This document shows positions 1 through 13,000 of a stretch of 64,000 bases of DNA, in pieces. Both the position numbers and the translations under genes were made by a program. The notes under the pieces were generated by a model. The model saw nothing but the letters and a program-made list of their open reading frames with translations, was not told where the DNA came from and did no database searches. Source of the DNA: Haliotis asinina (Eukaryota; Mollusca; Gastropoda; Lepetellida; Haliotidae). Positions within the stretch are counted from its first letter, which is position 1. Each line of letters begins with the position of its first letter. The stretch is taken from contig NC_090292.1 of assembly GCF_037392515.1 (NCBI RefSeq), forward strand, positions 43,823,747 to 43,887,746, in the 5' to 3' direction.

Positions 1-327
1 CCTTGGTCCCGTCCATAATGTCCATCCGTTTCCACTGTCCATGTTTCCCCCAACAAAAGCTGGCATGTCAGATCTTGTCCAGACTAGTGTTAGCAGCGTG
101 GTCATCAACAACTTCTTCCGTGAATAAAGTTAGAGGCGACTAAACATTGCGACTTCACGGTTTGAACTGTGGCGAGTCCATTATTATACAGTGGGTGTTG
201 TGCAGTGGAATTGAACTGTTATGATGTGTCGAAGTGTGCTACGTTGGGAACTAAACGTGATTCTCTTGGCTATAAATGGATGAAATGATCTAAACAAGAA
301 CATGGGGAACAAAACGTGAATCTCTTA
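1..327. other. unannotated sequence left of the mariner element
   Basis: I see no gene, RNA or repeat here. The short open frames have no recognisable motif. Confidence 0.5.
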
Positions 328-1851
328 TACTGACACACAACGAAAATGAAAAATTCATTTAATACTGGGGAAAAAATGAAAAAACATATCATTTGTAAAC
401 AAGTTTTATTGCAGTCATGTAAAGAATTTAATTGTCTTTCCTTTGCATGTTCAGAAGATGAAGTGTTGCACACTGATGACGTAACACGTCAAGTTTAACA
501 CACAGACCCCCTTATCAAAGTCAGTAACGAGTGTGATCCCCTTGAGATTGCAAGCAAGCACGGAGTCGTCAAGGCATGGACTGGCAGAAACGTCGAACAG
601 ATGCTTGAGGAATGTTCTGCCACTGCTGCTATAGAGCAAGGGCCGATTCTCCGACGTTGTTTGGTTGACGTTGACGTTGATGGACACGACGTCCATACCA
701 CAAATGTTCAAAGGGGTTTAAATCTGGTGAAACAGTTGGAAGGACTGGTGAAACAGCTGGAAGGAATGGTATCTATGCTTGCTGGAGAAAGTCTCTGTAA
801 GACGTGCAGTGTAGGGACGGGCGTTATCGTGCTGGAATGTCAAGGGCATTTGTTGATGTCCATGGTTGTTCAGAAATGGTTGAAGAACAGACCTTAAAAT
901 CTGGTCGACATAACGCTGTGCTGTCAGTGTACCGTTAATCACAATCAGACGGCTCCGAAATCTGGCATTGAGTTCAGCCCAAACCATTACAGTGTCTTCA
1001 CCAAAGCGATTTCTCTCAATAACGCATCCATCTTGATAACGTTCGTGTTGCCGTCTGTATGCACGTTGACGTCCGTCAGTAAAGGATAGACAGAACCTTG
1101 ACTCATCAGAGTAGACACACTGGTTGAAGAATCTGGGTGGCATAATGTTGTTAAGCAAACTGCGCCCTGACAGCCCGATGACGTGGTGCCATGATGTTTC
1201 CACGGTATATCCTAGCACATCTCAAACCCACAGCTCGCAGACGTATTATCACCGCCATAGCTCTGACTTGCCGTCCGTTACGTCCTACTGTGGTACGAGC
1301 TTTGTTTACTGCTGTCTGAAAGCGGTTCCGTTGATGTGCTCGACGAATGTGTCGGTCTTGACGTGGTGTCGTAACCGGAAGTCGGTCTGGTCGTGGACGG
1401 TCACGAACACTTCCTGTTTGCTGATGACATTGCTGGAGTCTGTGGACACTTGATGGATGCACTCCAAAGAGGTGGGCAACCTCGCTCTGTGCAGTTCCGG
1501 CCAACAGCATCCCAATGGCTTGATTCCTCTGTGGTTCGTTGAGTCGTGGCATTTTGTGACTGGTAGTGAAACAATCGAATTATGATGCCTTTTATCCGCC
1601 CAAAACCTCGCTTGGCTCGTGCATGTCACGGTAACCATGCACCCCATAAGATCAAAGAAAACTGTCAGAGTTGTGTTTTGTCGAATTATCCCTTTCACAG
1701 GAACATTAAATGGGTTCGAACCCAAATCTTTTTATGGTTTCATTTGGCGACCTTGCATCAAGTTATCTAAGTGTGATAATTGAATTCATTATGTAAAATA
1801 ATTTTGAAAACGACCAAAATGGGTTTTGCGTTTTCATTGTGTGTCAGTGTA
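328..1851 (-). mobile_element. Tc1/mariner-like DNA transposon, inactive
   Basis: A decayed transposase on the minus strand lies between two terminal inverted repeats. The left end reads CTGACACACAACGAAAA from 330. The right end, near 1831-1847, is its inverse with one base changed. Both sides adjoin TA dinucleotides, the target duplicated by this superfamily. The right end carries two extra bases (TG) before the TA. A total length of about 1.5 kb is normal for the group. The element is old, because its transposase is broken in several places. Confidence 0.8.
530..1552 (-). pseudogene. Tc1/mariner transposase pseudogene
   Basis: The N-terminal part (1552 down to about 1150) starts MPRLNEPQRNQAIGML and shows the helix-turn-helix DNA-binding region, including EVAHLFGVHPSSVHRL and the RDRPRPDRLPV basic linker typical of Tc1 transposases. 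The reading frame then shifts near 1150. The next frame (down to 718) holds two catalytic aspartates, in YSDESRF and in QHDNARPYTA. The segment that should hold the third acidic residue (PDLNPxEHxWD) is replaced by a short duplicated stretch reading FQLFHQ twice. A third frame over about 530-690 keeps the family C-terminus, with QQWQNIP and a final GDHTRY, interrupted by two stop codons. No active enzyme can be made from this copy. Confidence 0.85.
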
Positions 1852-3420
1852 TAATGGGGCATGGAACTAAATGTGAAACCTTTAAATTCTGTTATCCATG
1901 CTATCCATTAGTATTGCAAAATTGCTGCTTTGTTACAGTTAGCTATATGATGCTTCTGTTTTGATGAACTATCTATTTAAATTCTATTTAACTATTTAGC
2001 TATAGTAACCTGGACACGGTAATCGTGGCGAACAGTCACCTAACTCGAACAAACTTGTACACAGGCTGACCGGTCAAGAGCACGTGGTATGACTGCACGT
2101 GAAAAAGCATGTTTCCAGGTGATCTGCGAAACATGGTGCGTTTGCGCTCTCCGTGCATATGTCTGGTGTTCAGACCAATGGGGGAGATCAATAATTCGCC
2201 AGAGGAAAATGAAATAACTGTGCTTGGTCACGTATCAAATATATTGTTTTAATCTGTTTATCTTACTGGTTACTAACACACGCAAAATGGTTATTGAAAT
2301 TTAAATTGTTGAAAATGTCTTATTTTGTTCATTAAACAACCTGTCTCTCAACTGGACTGTCCCTAGTGACTTTCTCGAAAAATTCCAATTCATGCCTTGT
2401 GTACGGGATCCGGAGAAAACGGACCCCCTACAAAAGAAAAAAAAAAGAAAAAAAAAACATGAGAAAACCGCCAACGCGCAGGACAGAACGGCCTCCAAAC
2501 CTACAGAAAACGGTCCCTGTGTCTAGAAAAACCGGCCAGTTTTTATGATTATGTGAATAGCTATTAAGTTCGTTGAGGTTAAGCTGTTACAAACTGATTG
2601 CCATTTTGGTTGATTTTATTTTTTCTTTTGGTCTGCATTTTGTTTTGTTTTAGTTTAGTTTAGTTTCGATCTACATAGCGGTATAATCTTTGCAGATTGA
2701 TCGGATGTTTTGATAGTCACGAGATACGGAGAAAACGGACGCCAGCGAAAACGGATCCCCAAAAGGTCGAAAAACCTTAGAAGATTGATTGGTTATTCGA
2801 TAGTCACACTGAAAAAGCCAATCTGATTGTTTATTTTACAGGTAAGATTAGTTCACGATTGACAAGAAGGATAAAAAGGTAGGAATACTCAGTCAGACTT
2901 TAGTTCTTGTTTAGATTTGAATTTAATTTCTAGTTTTAAATTTATATCTGAGATAAGATGGTTGTTCCAATGTCCTTCGGTGACAGGTGTTTATAATCTA
3001 CCATTAATTATCATGAAATTTTAACTTGTTTTTAGTGATGATTTGACTAAAATATTGCAGGTGTGACTTAAAATTCAGGTAAAGATGTCCGATCATCCCA
3101 CTACTCCCTGTGTACCGACGTACGTGAGAGAGAGAAAAATACTTTCAGCGCCAACCGCTGATTAATGATAACATCTTCTTCAATAAATAATTGTTGACGG
3201 GTGAAGGCGAAAAACCAATAATCCTTTCCGGTCATCTGCCACTATTGTTGAGGAGGTATTGAAAGACATGCTTGATCCTGGTCAGCCAGACATCACCAAG
3301 TTATATCGCTTTAAGGTAGAATTTGAAAAAAAATAGAAAAGGAAGGAAAAAAAAGTGTTGTTGTTTGATAGATCTGGTTCTAATTTATTCTAGATATTTC
3401 TATAGTACACCATAAGTTCT
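1852..3420. other. non-coding stretch with A-rich tract
   Basis: No gene is recognised. An A-rich tract lies at 2430-2459. The phrase GGAGAAAACGGA recurs at about 2411 and 2727, with partial copies between, which suggests a degenerate short repeat. Confidence 0.4.
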
Positions 3421-3540
3421 CCACTGGTCACGAAGGGGCTATGGGCTCATGAACCCTCGAGGTTTGTTTATGTTCCTCGAGCCCTCGAGCCCTCGAGCCC
3501 TCGAGGGTACATGAGCCCCTGGCCCCCGAGGGACCAGTGA
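3421..3540. repeat. imperfect inverted repeat around CCCTCGAG tandem units
   Basis: The left arm (3421-3462) and right arm (3499-3540) are reverse complements over 42 bases with roughly nine mismatches. Each arm contains GGGCTCATG and ACCCTCGAGG. The loop holds the 8-base unit CCCTCGAG repeated about three times; each unit contains the palindrome CTCGAG. The whole could fold into one long hairpin. It could be a small MITE-like element or a locally amplified palindrome. Confidence 0.7.
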
Positions 3541-4663
3541 ACAAAGTATTTATTTTACCGAACACCTGAATTTTATTTTTAATCTGTATGAAGCACTGCG
3601 AATCGCCATTGCAGACGACACAAGGTAAACAGATTTAGATTTATCTCCCCTCCATCGATTTTCAATCGCAAGACATCGGTAATTTCCGTGCTTCATGCGT
3701 GATTCAATGTTATTCGAGATAAAAAAAACGTACTACCATGAAGCACCAGAAGAGTTCGGAATTCCCAGCGGTGTACATTGAAAATAATACATCGCCTGTA
3801 AGCGGGGTACATTGAAAATAATAAAACAGCCCTTAATCAATCAGAAAGCGGCATTCATGTGTCAGGTAAGATAAGTATCAATGTAGCCCTACGTACCTGC
3901 GCGCCAACGAGTCTGGATATATAAATGAAGATAAAGCTGCTCAGCTTTCATTGTCCTTTTAAATTACATTAATAGGTAAATCAACGATAAAGGACCGCAG
4001 CACTGTAAGCAGAGGAACTTTATCTTCAGAGACACATACAACAATCAATAAAAGCGCATGTATTCTATTATTACAAAAAGAGGCACGGTTTGATTCACTT
4101 GCATTGACCCTAACTGGATTTATACTGTCGCTTCAAATGTTAGTGTTTTTGGTACTGCTGCGAAGCTGCTGGACGGAACCTGAAGCCTATTCTTAAAATA
4201 TGAATTCTTAACTGTTTCTCGAAAGGAAACGAATTCTTAAGAAACTGTTTACGACCTTTTCTCGAAACGTTTTTTATCGAGTTCGTAAGTTCCCATGGGG
4301 TCCGTGTGGCGATCTACCTTCAGTTGTTCCCCTTTTATCTGCTTTTATTTTGTTTCGTCCTCTATAGTTAAACTGTGTTACATTCAATTACTAGTTTTCA
4401 ATATGTGTCTCTGAAAATCTAGTTGTTTGCTGCTGGAGTTCCTTAAGCGGACAAACACTTCAGATTTTACGAGAGCCTCGGTAACATACTCTTCAATACT
4501 GCAAGTAGTGAGTGATATTTTAGTAATATTCTTACAACTTCAAAGCAAAAGACTGTACATGGATTTCATACATGGTACCCTTATGTAGAAAGGACTCCAT
4601 GTCTTCGGCATTTGATCATTGGTATTGTGAAGTTAGGCGACATTAGGTGCGATCATCACTGTA
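3541..4663. other. non-coding stretch
   Basis: No gene is recognised. At 3769-3830 the phrase GGTACATTGAAAATAATA occurs twice, 36 bases apart, the first time with one base changed. At 4200-4275 there are related segments with GAATTCTTAA and TTTCTCGAAA. Confidence 0.4.
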
Positions 4664-4815
4664 ACATACCACCGTGAAGATCCCCGTTAGAATTGATTTT
4701 CAGTAACCCATGCTTGGCTCGGGAACTTGATGACACTGTTGATTATATCCCAGTTGTGAACATCGGTGCTCATGCTGTTGATCACTTGATTGTCTGGTCC
4801 AGATTTGATAATCCA
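4664..4815 (+). repeat. abalone-type SINE, diverged fragment
   Basis: Matches the middle of the common repeat of this window: CAGTAACCCATGCTTG near the start, then GCTCATGCTGTTGATCAC and TTGTCTGGTCCAGA. The GCGGCGTAAAACT tail is missing. Confidence 0.55.
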
Positions 4816-7360
4816 CATATGTCTTATACCTACTACAGTTATACCTACCTTAAAGTTCCAGTTATTCCTTTGCAGACAGGCAAATGTTGTTAATAACTAA
4901 CCTTTTTATGTTTTATTATTTCGAAGGTAATTTAACTATGTTCTCAAAATGATTATTCATCTAACCATCAAGTTCCTCCCAGAATAGTTATGTTTCCCTA
5001 ATAAACAATGATATGTTCTCTCATTTAGCCAATTGCGAAAATCAGCAAACAAAATTGTCAACAATTTTCCCCGTAAATAGTTACTTTTTATAATAGATAA
5101 TAACAAACGTGTTCTCAGCGCGATAGCGCCGAAAAGCAAACTCAGTGTGGCGTGTGCTGGAAAATGCTAATAGTACCTCCTCCCCGTGGTAGAATGTGTG
5201 CCCGCACAAGTCGAGCAACTTCTGGGAGGTTGGCTGCGCCCTTGTATTGGTGGATGAACAGATTCTGGTGGTTGAGTGCGCTGGTTCCAGGAATAGCATT
5301 CCTTTGCTTGACACACCAGTTCGCCTCTTAATTTTCCTGTTGTGGTGGTTTAATGGACCTCTTTCTCTGCTTTTTTTCATTAGGATGGTCATGTCGGCCC
5401 CGTACATTACTGTATTTGTAGAAATTATATTATATTTTGAAGTATAAATTTTACTTTAGGTACTGGCTTGTTTTGTTCATAAAAGTCACTTGATTTTGAA
5501 ATGTCATTTTAATTTGCTTTATGCCAAGAACACGGTGGTTCATGGGTCAATCCAGTGGACGGTTCATTTTCATGTATCCTTCAGTCCAATGTTATTGCTG
5601 CTGCCAGTGAGGTATGGTTATTATCTCGGAGAAAATTTCAAAATGAATATATGCAAAATTCACAAATACTACTCTCAATAATAACATGCACAAAATGAAT
5701 GCTCATGGCTATTAACTACATAGGTAAAGAAGGTAAATTACTCCTTATCGCATGCATGATGACGGTTCCAAACATGTGTTGCATTAATAACACGGATACA
5801 TGATGCTAGGAATGACTGTAGGTAATCGAAAACGGAATGTAGATGGAACTAGTTCAAAATAATGAGACAGAGTATGGGTACTATCAAGTCTAATTTTAGT
5901 GGCCATTTTACAATCTGGCGCTTATGAATAAAAGGGAATGTACTAAAAGGACACTCCAGCAATGTTTACTGGCAGTATTAAAATTTTTGAAATTTTTGAT
6001 TTTGTTCCGAGCAGACTTTGAATAAAGGTTTAACTGGCACTATGGTTTTGTCAACAGAAAGGTTTCTTAAACGAAGAAGAAAATAAAGTCGCGGTTGTTC
6101 TTTTTTTGTAAATATTATCGAAGGTTTAAATCTAAAATAAAACCAAGATATTTGTGATGGTCCACCCATTCAATTTCTGTATGATCAGTTATAGAAGGAT
6201 GTAGCGGTTCCTTCTTTTTACGAACATCTAACATCTTACTTTTCTTTACATTTAGAAAATGGAATTAGTCTAAAGGGTTGACGATACTTATGTTTCGAAT
6301 CAGAAATTGTGTCAGTAACAGCGGCGGCATCTTCGAATTTCACAGTAAACACGTCATAAAATAACAAGTAAGAGTCGCTGATATACAAAACGAAGAGCAT
6401 TTTCCTCCATCACACATTCCACTGATTTTATTTTGCGAAGCCGCTTACACAATATGGTCAAGGACAGACGAATGTTTGACACATTCATGTTCAAATGTTA
6501 TGTTTGATCTATGCATGCGATTTAGAAATGGAATAATAATAATAAAGCGAGAATATTAGTTTTATTCATTTGCATATCTACTCTTCCATTTTGTATCGGG
6601 TTGACCGACAATCTTTCATATTAATAAAGTATGCCATTAAGGCAACATCTGCGCGATGCTGTCGAGAGGTTGGTCGGGCCATTGGTGTGTTACCTACTGG
6701 AAATAGAAAATCACATGACTATGAAAACGGACATATACAATATTACTAAATTTGTGCATGAGGGTGTTTCAGCTTGTTCTGAAAGAGCAACTCATAAAAG
6801 AGGAGAGTGTGTGTGAAACGCACAGACTCCCTAGGTCGTCGCGTCTATTATAGAAATTACCCGTGACATACGCATAACTGTTCTTAGAAAGGTCGTACAT
6901 GTCAGGTGATAATTTTAATAATTCAGTACCTAAATTTTAAAAAGCATATAATGATGGCTGTCATGTTTCCATGCACGGTGATTTTTAAGAAAGAAAAATT
7001 ATTAATTTGATTGGTTGTACATGATACCCAGTTATTAAAATTGGAGGATATTGCTATTTTTTATGAAAATATTAGTTGGTAATTGTAGGCTGTCAGTTGG
7101 TCATAATCCAGCCGTATATTGCCATCCTTGGGTTTTAATGTATCCGCAGTAAGCCTTTTATGAAGTTATTATCAATTGTAGCATTTTTAAATAACAAAAC
7201 TGGAGCGGTAGCAGATTCCGTTGAATGTAATTTGATGAACACAGGAAAACCTCAGCCTCTGCTTGATAGGTAAACTATATCAAATCAGTAAAAAATAGCA
7301 CACCGTCACGATGATTACATATCTTCTTTTATTTTTGAGAAGTTGTTGTGTTTTCTATAT

Positions 7361-7403
<43 letters not shown>

Positions 7404-8717
7404 GAGCAAAGCGATGGACATTGGCAATATAAGGTTGTAATTCTGTGTCTATGTTAAAACTGCTTACAGAATAGCTATATAGCTATAAGCCAATGATATC
7501 TAACATCAGGTAAAGGTAATCTGCTTGTTAGACATACCAACTTCGAGAAAGGCACAAATGGCTACAGGCTAATATCAATACCAGAAGGCCTGTAGAATAA
7601 GCATTCATATGTAAGACTGTCTGATTAAAAGTCAGATGATGTTTTTAAAAAAGTCAAAAGTAGGAGAGTGGCAAAACAGTTGCAAAGACTGTGTCTTGAT
7701 TACCTGTTGATGGTTGGTTGTGGCAATCACTGGATAGGTCAGTCCATATCCAAGCCTTCTCCATCACCACATCACCATGAAAAGAACAGTGATGATAACA
7801 GGGTACACCAGTGTCTTATGAGCAGACAATTCTCTGAATGACTTCACCATCATCCGTGCAATTTGGTAGTGATGATCAACCGCTCATAATAAGGCATGCA
7901 TGATTGCTTCAGGGGAGTTTTGTAGAATACTACGATTCCGTCAATGAAAGCACTTCAGCAACACCAAAATCATCGCCCATTTAAAAGGTGTAACCTGAAT
8001 TTTACCCTTTTTTGTTTCCAAGTTAATTTTGTCAGTACGTTTCATTACTAGTACGCTGTCTTTGCAAACTATGGACTTGAAAGTTTAAAGATTACACATG
8101 TCACAACAGGACAGTAAACAGAATATCACAAATTTTCAAACGTCTTGCAAGTAACCACAAGATAATATTTCTATACAATATTCATTATAAAACCAGGCTC
8201 TGAATCTTATAAAATGATGAGTGTCATTATTATCGGATGCGTTTCGTTTGTTTGCTTTCAATAAGTGAATTCGAAAGAAAACAAACAAAAGTTAAGGGAC
8301 ATTCCTTCAAGTGAGCATGCACGTGCATTCTCTAAACACAACTGATTGAAACGTTTCATTTATGAAGAAAATTATTATCATAGTGATCGCTTAACATTTT
8401 AAGGGTGCCCTTGGAAAAAATGTTCTCATGTGAATATGTTTTTGCTTCTCTAAAATGCATAATTCTGAATTCAGTGGACAAGGTCTAAATAGATTTATGT
8501 CATATATGAAGGTGCTTCTTGTGTATGAGGTGCACTAACTAAAATGTATTGATATTAGTACAGAATAAAACAGACAACAGTAAAATGACCAATCAGATAT
8601 CAAGAAGTTGAGAAAAAGAACCTGTTCTCTCACATTAACACAATAGACTCGATGTCCAGCTTGGAGCAGTCAAGCTGGAGATAAATATCATATATACTGT
8701 CATAAAAAAGGTTAACT
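4816..8717. other. gene-poor stretch
   Basis: No gene is recognised over nearly 4 kb. The longest open frames (for example 6631-6816, 61 codons) show no motif. About 5180-5310 (minus) shares a degenerate segment with about 18165-18290 (plus), recognisable by CACCAGAATCT and a following GCAACCAAC-like run, so it is probably an old dispersed repeat. A (TTTA)n tract lies at 7359-7404. Confidence 0.4.
7359..7404. repeat. (TTTA)n microsatellite
   Basis: About eleven perfect four-base units. Confidence 0.95.
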
Positions 8718-8721
8718 TTAA

Positions 8722-9597
8722 TGGTCACATGCAACCAAAAAAACAAAACAAACATAATTAAAACATAATTATCACTTATTCATAACATATAATATACATT
8801 TCTTCTTGTGGAAAAACAAATAAACAAAATTATAAGCTTACAATCGCGATTCAAAGGTGCAATATTTTGTACTCGGGCTTACTTCCCTCGAGACGAAGCC
8901 CACGGGAGACCGAATCCAGTCATAGCGGGTGGATGTGCACCCAAGTGTAACTACGGCGTCCGATTGGCTGGTTCATTTGCTGATACACCGAGGGCTCATT
9001 GTGTGTACGAACAGATGGTCTGTATGGCGAAATATGGCGAGTCACAAGAATATAAGATTAGTTATGGATAACAACGTCTGTTATTGTACTTGATGCCTGG
9101 TTTCAGTATGGATTCATATACCGTTGTCAAACAAAATCATATACACTAGAAGAAGTTGTTATGCATAAAGAGTTTATATACAGATGTTGTGTTTTGTAAA
9201 TACATGTTCTCCGAATTTGTGTTCAATCCAATCAAAAACCATGTCAGTAGAGATGGTGAACTCCTGCTTGGCTGGAAACTGTCATTCGTCCAAGTACAAA
9301 CAGGACGTGAAACTGACAAGAGTTTCCACCCATTTCCGTCAGATCCAGTCATCCGAGAAAAATGGATGTAATTTGTTTGCAACCCACATACATAAAAACA
9401 TGTCATTTGTACAAGTATCACACCTGATTAATTACATAATGTGGCAGAGACAAGACTCGGGTGCACAAGTCATAAATCAATTTATTTTGTTTATGGTGTA
9501 TAGCCTGATGGGTGTTAAGTTCAAACTGCATGTGGTCAATGACTGAAGCTGTGCACTGCATACTGTCTTTAGTAAACAGGCAGACATATAGGTGTCA
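8722..9597 (+). mobile_element. THAP-bearing DNA transposon (Kolobok-like), truncated copy
   Basis: The left end reads TTAA then TGGTCACATGCAAC, matching the terminal repeat of the longer inverse copy at 33257-34473. Homology between the two runs through the AATCGCGATT segment near 8841 and the whole THAP-like region to about 9597, where this copy stops without its other end. The TTAA flank plus a THAP domain fits the Kolobok superfamily. A different TTAA-targeting or THAP-bearing group is possible, since no catalytic domain is visible. Confidence 0.6.
9256..9371 (+). pseudogene. THAP zinc-finger domain remnant
   Basis: One frame from 9256 reads MVNSCLAGNCHSSKYKQ, the C-X4-C start of a THAP DNA-binding finger. 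A one-base frame change follows, after which the neighbouring frame reads SFHPFPSDPVIREKWM, the conserved F-x-x-F-P-x-D-x-x-x-x-x-x-W core of the same domain, and then stops. The later Cys-x2-His pair is not visible. THAP fingers occur at the N-terminus of P-element and Kolobok transposases and in host proteins. Here it sits inside a repeated element with terminal repeats, so a transposase origin is favoured. The inverse copy near 33830-34000 carries a more decayed version. Confidence 0.6.
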
Positions 9598-10078
9598 GTA
9601 AATCAGACATTGATCTTTTTCGGTGGTAGAGGCTACTTACCACAATGAACAAGTCAACTCCGACCTCGACCTTTAGTTTATGTCAAGGTTTATGTTTATG
9701 TTATGTTTGACAGACACTATCGATGCAGGTTAGACTATTTTCATGTTTACGGGTTAAGAGAATATAGCACAAATGCCTTGTTCTTTGTTCATATATTTGT
9801 ATATAGTTTCTTTCATTTCCTATTCTAGTGTTGAGTCAACTACAGCTTCTCTCCGTTCTTCCTGTTTAACATCATTAAGTGCTTATGTTTACAATAAATT
9901 TATTTTCTTAATAGTCTTCCAAACATCAAGACACCGTTCCCAACCATTTACATTAGATGATCCAGCATGATTTGAAATACAGTATATATGTGTATATCTG
10001 GTTAAGCGTATTTCTAAAGATTTCAGTCATATGTCTTTTATATACTTAAAAATATTTTGACTTTAACATAATTATCAG
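9598..10078. other. unannotated stretch
   Basis: No gene or clear repeat is seen between the THAP element and the LINE. Confidence 0.4.
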
Positions 10079-13000
10079 ATGGATAATATTAGAAAGATAA
10101 GGATGATCTCAACTAACTGTAGGGGTCTGGCAGAAAAAAAAATAAAAGGAAAGAAGTTATGAATCTCTTTAGAAAGAAATCATACTCAATAATTTGCTTA
10201 CAAGATATCCATATAGCCAAAGAAGATGTTTCAAAAATGAAAAATGAATGGGGACTGCAGAGTGTATTCGCACATTTTAAGTCCAATTCAAGAGGCGTTG
10301 CAATACTTTTCAATAATAATGTTGATATCACCATACATAAAACTCTGGAAGATGATGGTGGAAATTTCATTATTGCAGACATAACAGTAGAAGATAAAAT
10401 ATTTACCCGCACAAACCTTTATGGACCAAATATAGATAACCCAAATTCCATTTAAAGCTAATTGAAAGTATCTCAAATTTTGATAATGAATCTCTGGTTA
10501 TGGTAGGAGATTGGATTCTGGTTCTTGATCCTTCCATTGATCTAGAAAACTACAAAAAAATATTAACAATCCCAAGGCCAGAAAAGTGGTTACAGACACG
10601 ATTGCAGCCTATGATCTTGTGTATTTTGGGTGTGACGCCAATGATAATCTGACAAAAATTACATGGCGGAAAAAATATCCAACACAACAGGCCAGATTGG
10701 ACTTTTTTTATAATCTCACAAGATCTGTTGAACCTTACACTTAAATCCGATATTCTACCAGGCTATAAAACAGACCACTCAGCTATTACCTACACTTTGT
10801 CAAATACCATTAACAAAGAAAGAGGGTGGGGATATTGGAAATTTAATACTTCCTTATTGTTACAACCAGAATATAGTAAACTTGTTACATCCATACTAAA
10901 AGACACGGTGGAAGAATACTCAGATACTGATGTATACGATAAGAATACTAACGACCTTAACATAAAACTAAAGATTGACGATAGCTTATTTTTAGTTAGG
11001 GGAAAATCATTCTCAACCTTTTCTAAAAAGGAAATTCACCGATAAAACCTCAGAACTAGAAACTAAAATTAAAGACTATGAAGAAACAATAAGAAGGGAC
11101 TTTCAAACTGTAGATGAAAATTTATTAACCGAACTAGCAAAACATAAAGTTGAACAACAACAAATTAAGGAAGACGAGATAAGGTGTATACCGCTCAGAA
11201 GCAGAATTCTATGCTATGAAGATGGGGAAAAGCCAACCAATTATTTTTACCACCTAGAAAATAGAAACTATGTTAACAAATCAATTAGTAAGATTGTCAC
11301 AGATACCAGTGATGAAATTACCGACATGTATTCTATCTTAAATGAAGTAAAACAATTTTACAAAAAGCTTTACGCTTCTGCTAGGAAATATGAGGATGTT
11401 TCTTGTTTACAAGATACAGTAACTCCCACTTTAAGTGAGCAACATACTAGAAAAGGACATTGACATTGAAGAAGTAACACTGGCGGCTAAAAATATGAAA
11501 AATAACAAAAGTCCTGGAATAGATGGATTTCCAGTAGATTTCTTTGAATATTTTTGGAAAGACCTTAAATAGTGGATTTATAGATTTACTACAGATATTC
11601 TTAACACAAATCAAATGTCTTTTACAATGAAAAGAGGTGTTTTTACACGTATACCCAAGCCAAATAAAAACAGAACTCCGAACTCCTTTAAAAAGCTCGT
11701 GACCAAAAACACTATTGAATTCATTGTATAAAATAGTGAGCACTTGTATTTCTAATCGTTTAAAAAAACCTTAGACTCTCTTATACATGAAAATCAGACT
11801 GGATCTGTACCTGGTAGCAATATAATTGAAAACACAAGATTACTGTATGACATTATGTTTCAGACCAAAAGGTTTATTGATTCTGATTCATTTTGAAAAG
11901 GCATTTGATACTGTCTCTAAATATTTTATCAATTTGGTATTGGAAAAGTTTGGTTTCGGTGGCCATATTATTAGATGGATAAATATCCTAACCTATAATA
12001 CAACTTCTTGTGTCTTTAAAAGGGGACATATCTCAGAATTCTTTTCAAATGAACGGGGCTGTAGACAAGGGGACCTGTTATCACCATATCTTTTTCATTT
12101 TGTAGCTGAAATCCTTGGATGCAAAATGAAAACGTCAAGGTATAGTAATTGATGATAAGGAGTATAAATTAGGAGTTGTTTTTAGATGGTAGTGAAAAAT
12201 GTCTTTATTCTGCTATTGCCACAATTAATGCATTTTATAAGATTGCAGGACTTAAAATAAATATTGATAAGACTAAAGCAATCTGGATAGGATCAAAAGC
12301 AGGTTGTAGAGATAAACTATGTCAGAATTTATATATTGAATGGCGAGAAAATGAATTTAATGTCCTGAGAATTATATTTAATGCTGAATTGAAAGATCTA
12401 TGGATCATCAATACAAAGAAAAAACTAGAGGAATTAAATAGATTATCAGCTGGAGAAAAAGACATCTAACACTTATTGGCAAAATGACTGTTATCAAGAC
12501 ACTAGCTATTTCAGAATTAGTTCATATCTTCAATACATTACCAAATCCACCCCAAGATTTTGTTACCTCCCTTGACAAAATATTTTTCAGATTCATTTGG
12601 AATGACAAAACTGACAAAATCAAGAGAAGTACTTTGAAAAAGGATTATGAGCAGTGCCTTTAAACTATCTACTTTGAGACGCTATTTAAGAAAATCATCA
12701 ATATGTAATCCATGCAATTTACCTTTACATGAAAACATTAAATTTGGTGCCAATTTTTGTAATATTGTACATATTCACAATCCATATTGGAAAGATGTAT
12801 TAAAAGCATGGAATATATATTGTAAAAAAAACACTATAGAGGAAAGCAACCGTGATTAAATTTTAGCACAGCCACTATGGTTTAATCATAAATTTAAAAA
12901 CCATAATCATTACATCAAACACTAGGCAAATAAAGGACTATTAACCATCAAGGACTTGTGTGATGAAGATAGTTTGATGTCTTTTGAATGTTTGAAAAGT

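Noticed and set aside
718-1453. Plus-strand open frames across the first transposon
   Set aside because: Antisense shadows of the Tc1/mariner transposase.
6631-6816. Open frame starting MPLRQHLRDAVERLVG, weakly like a helix-turn-helix
   Set aside because: Too short, no matching transposase parts nearby and no terminal repeats.
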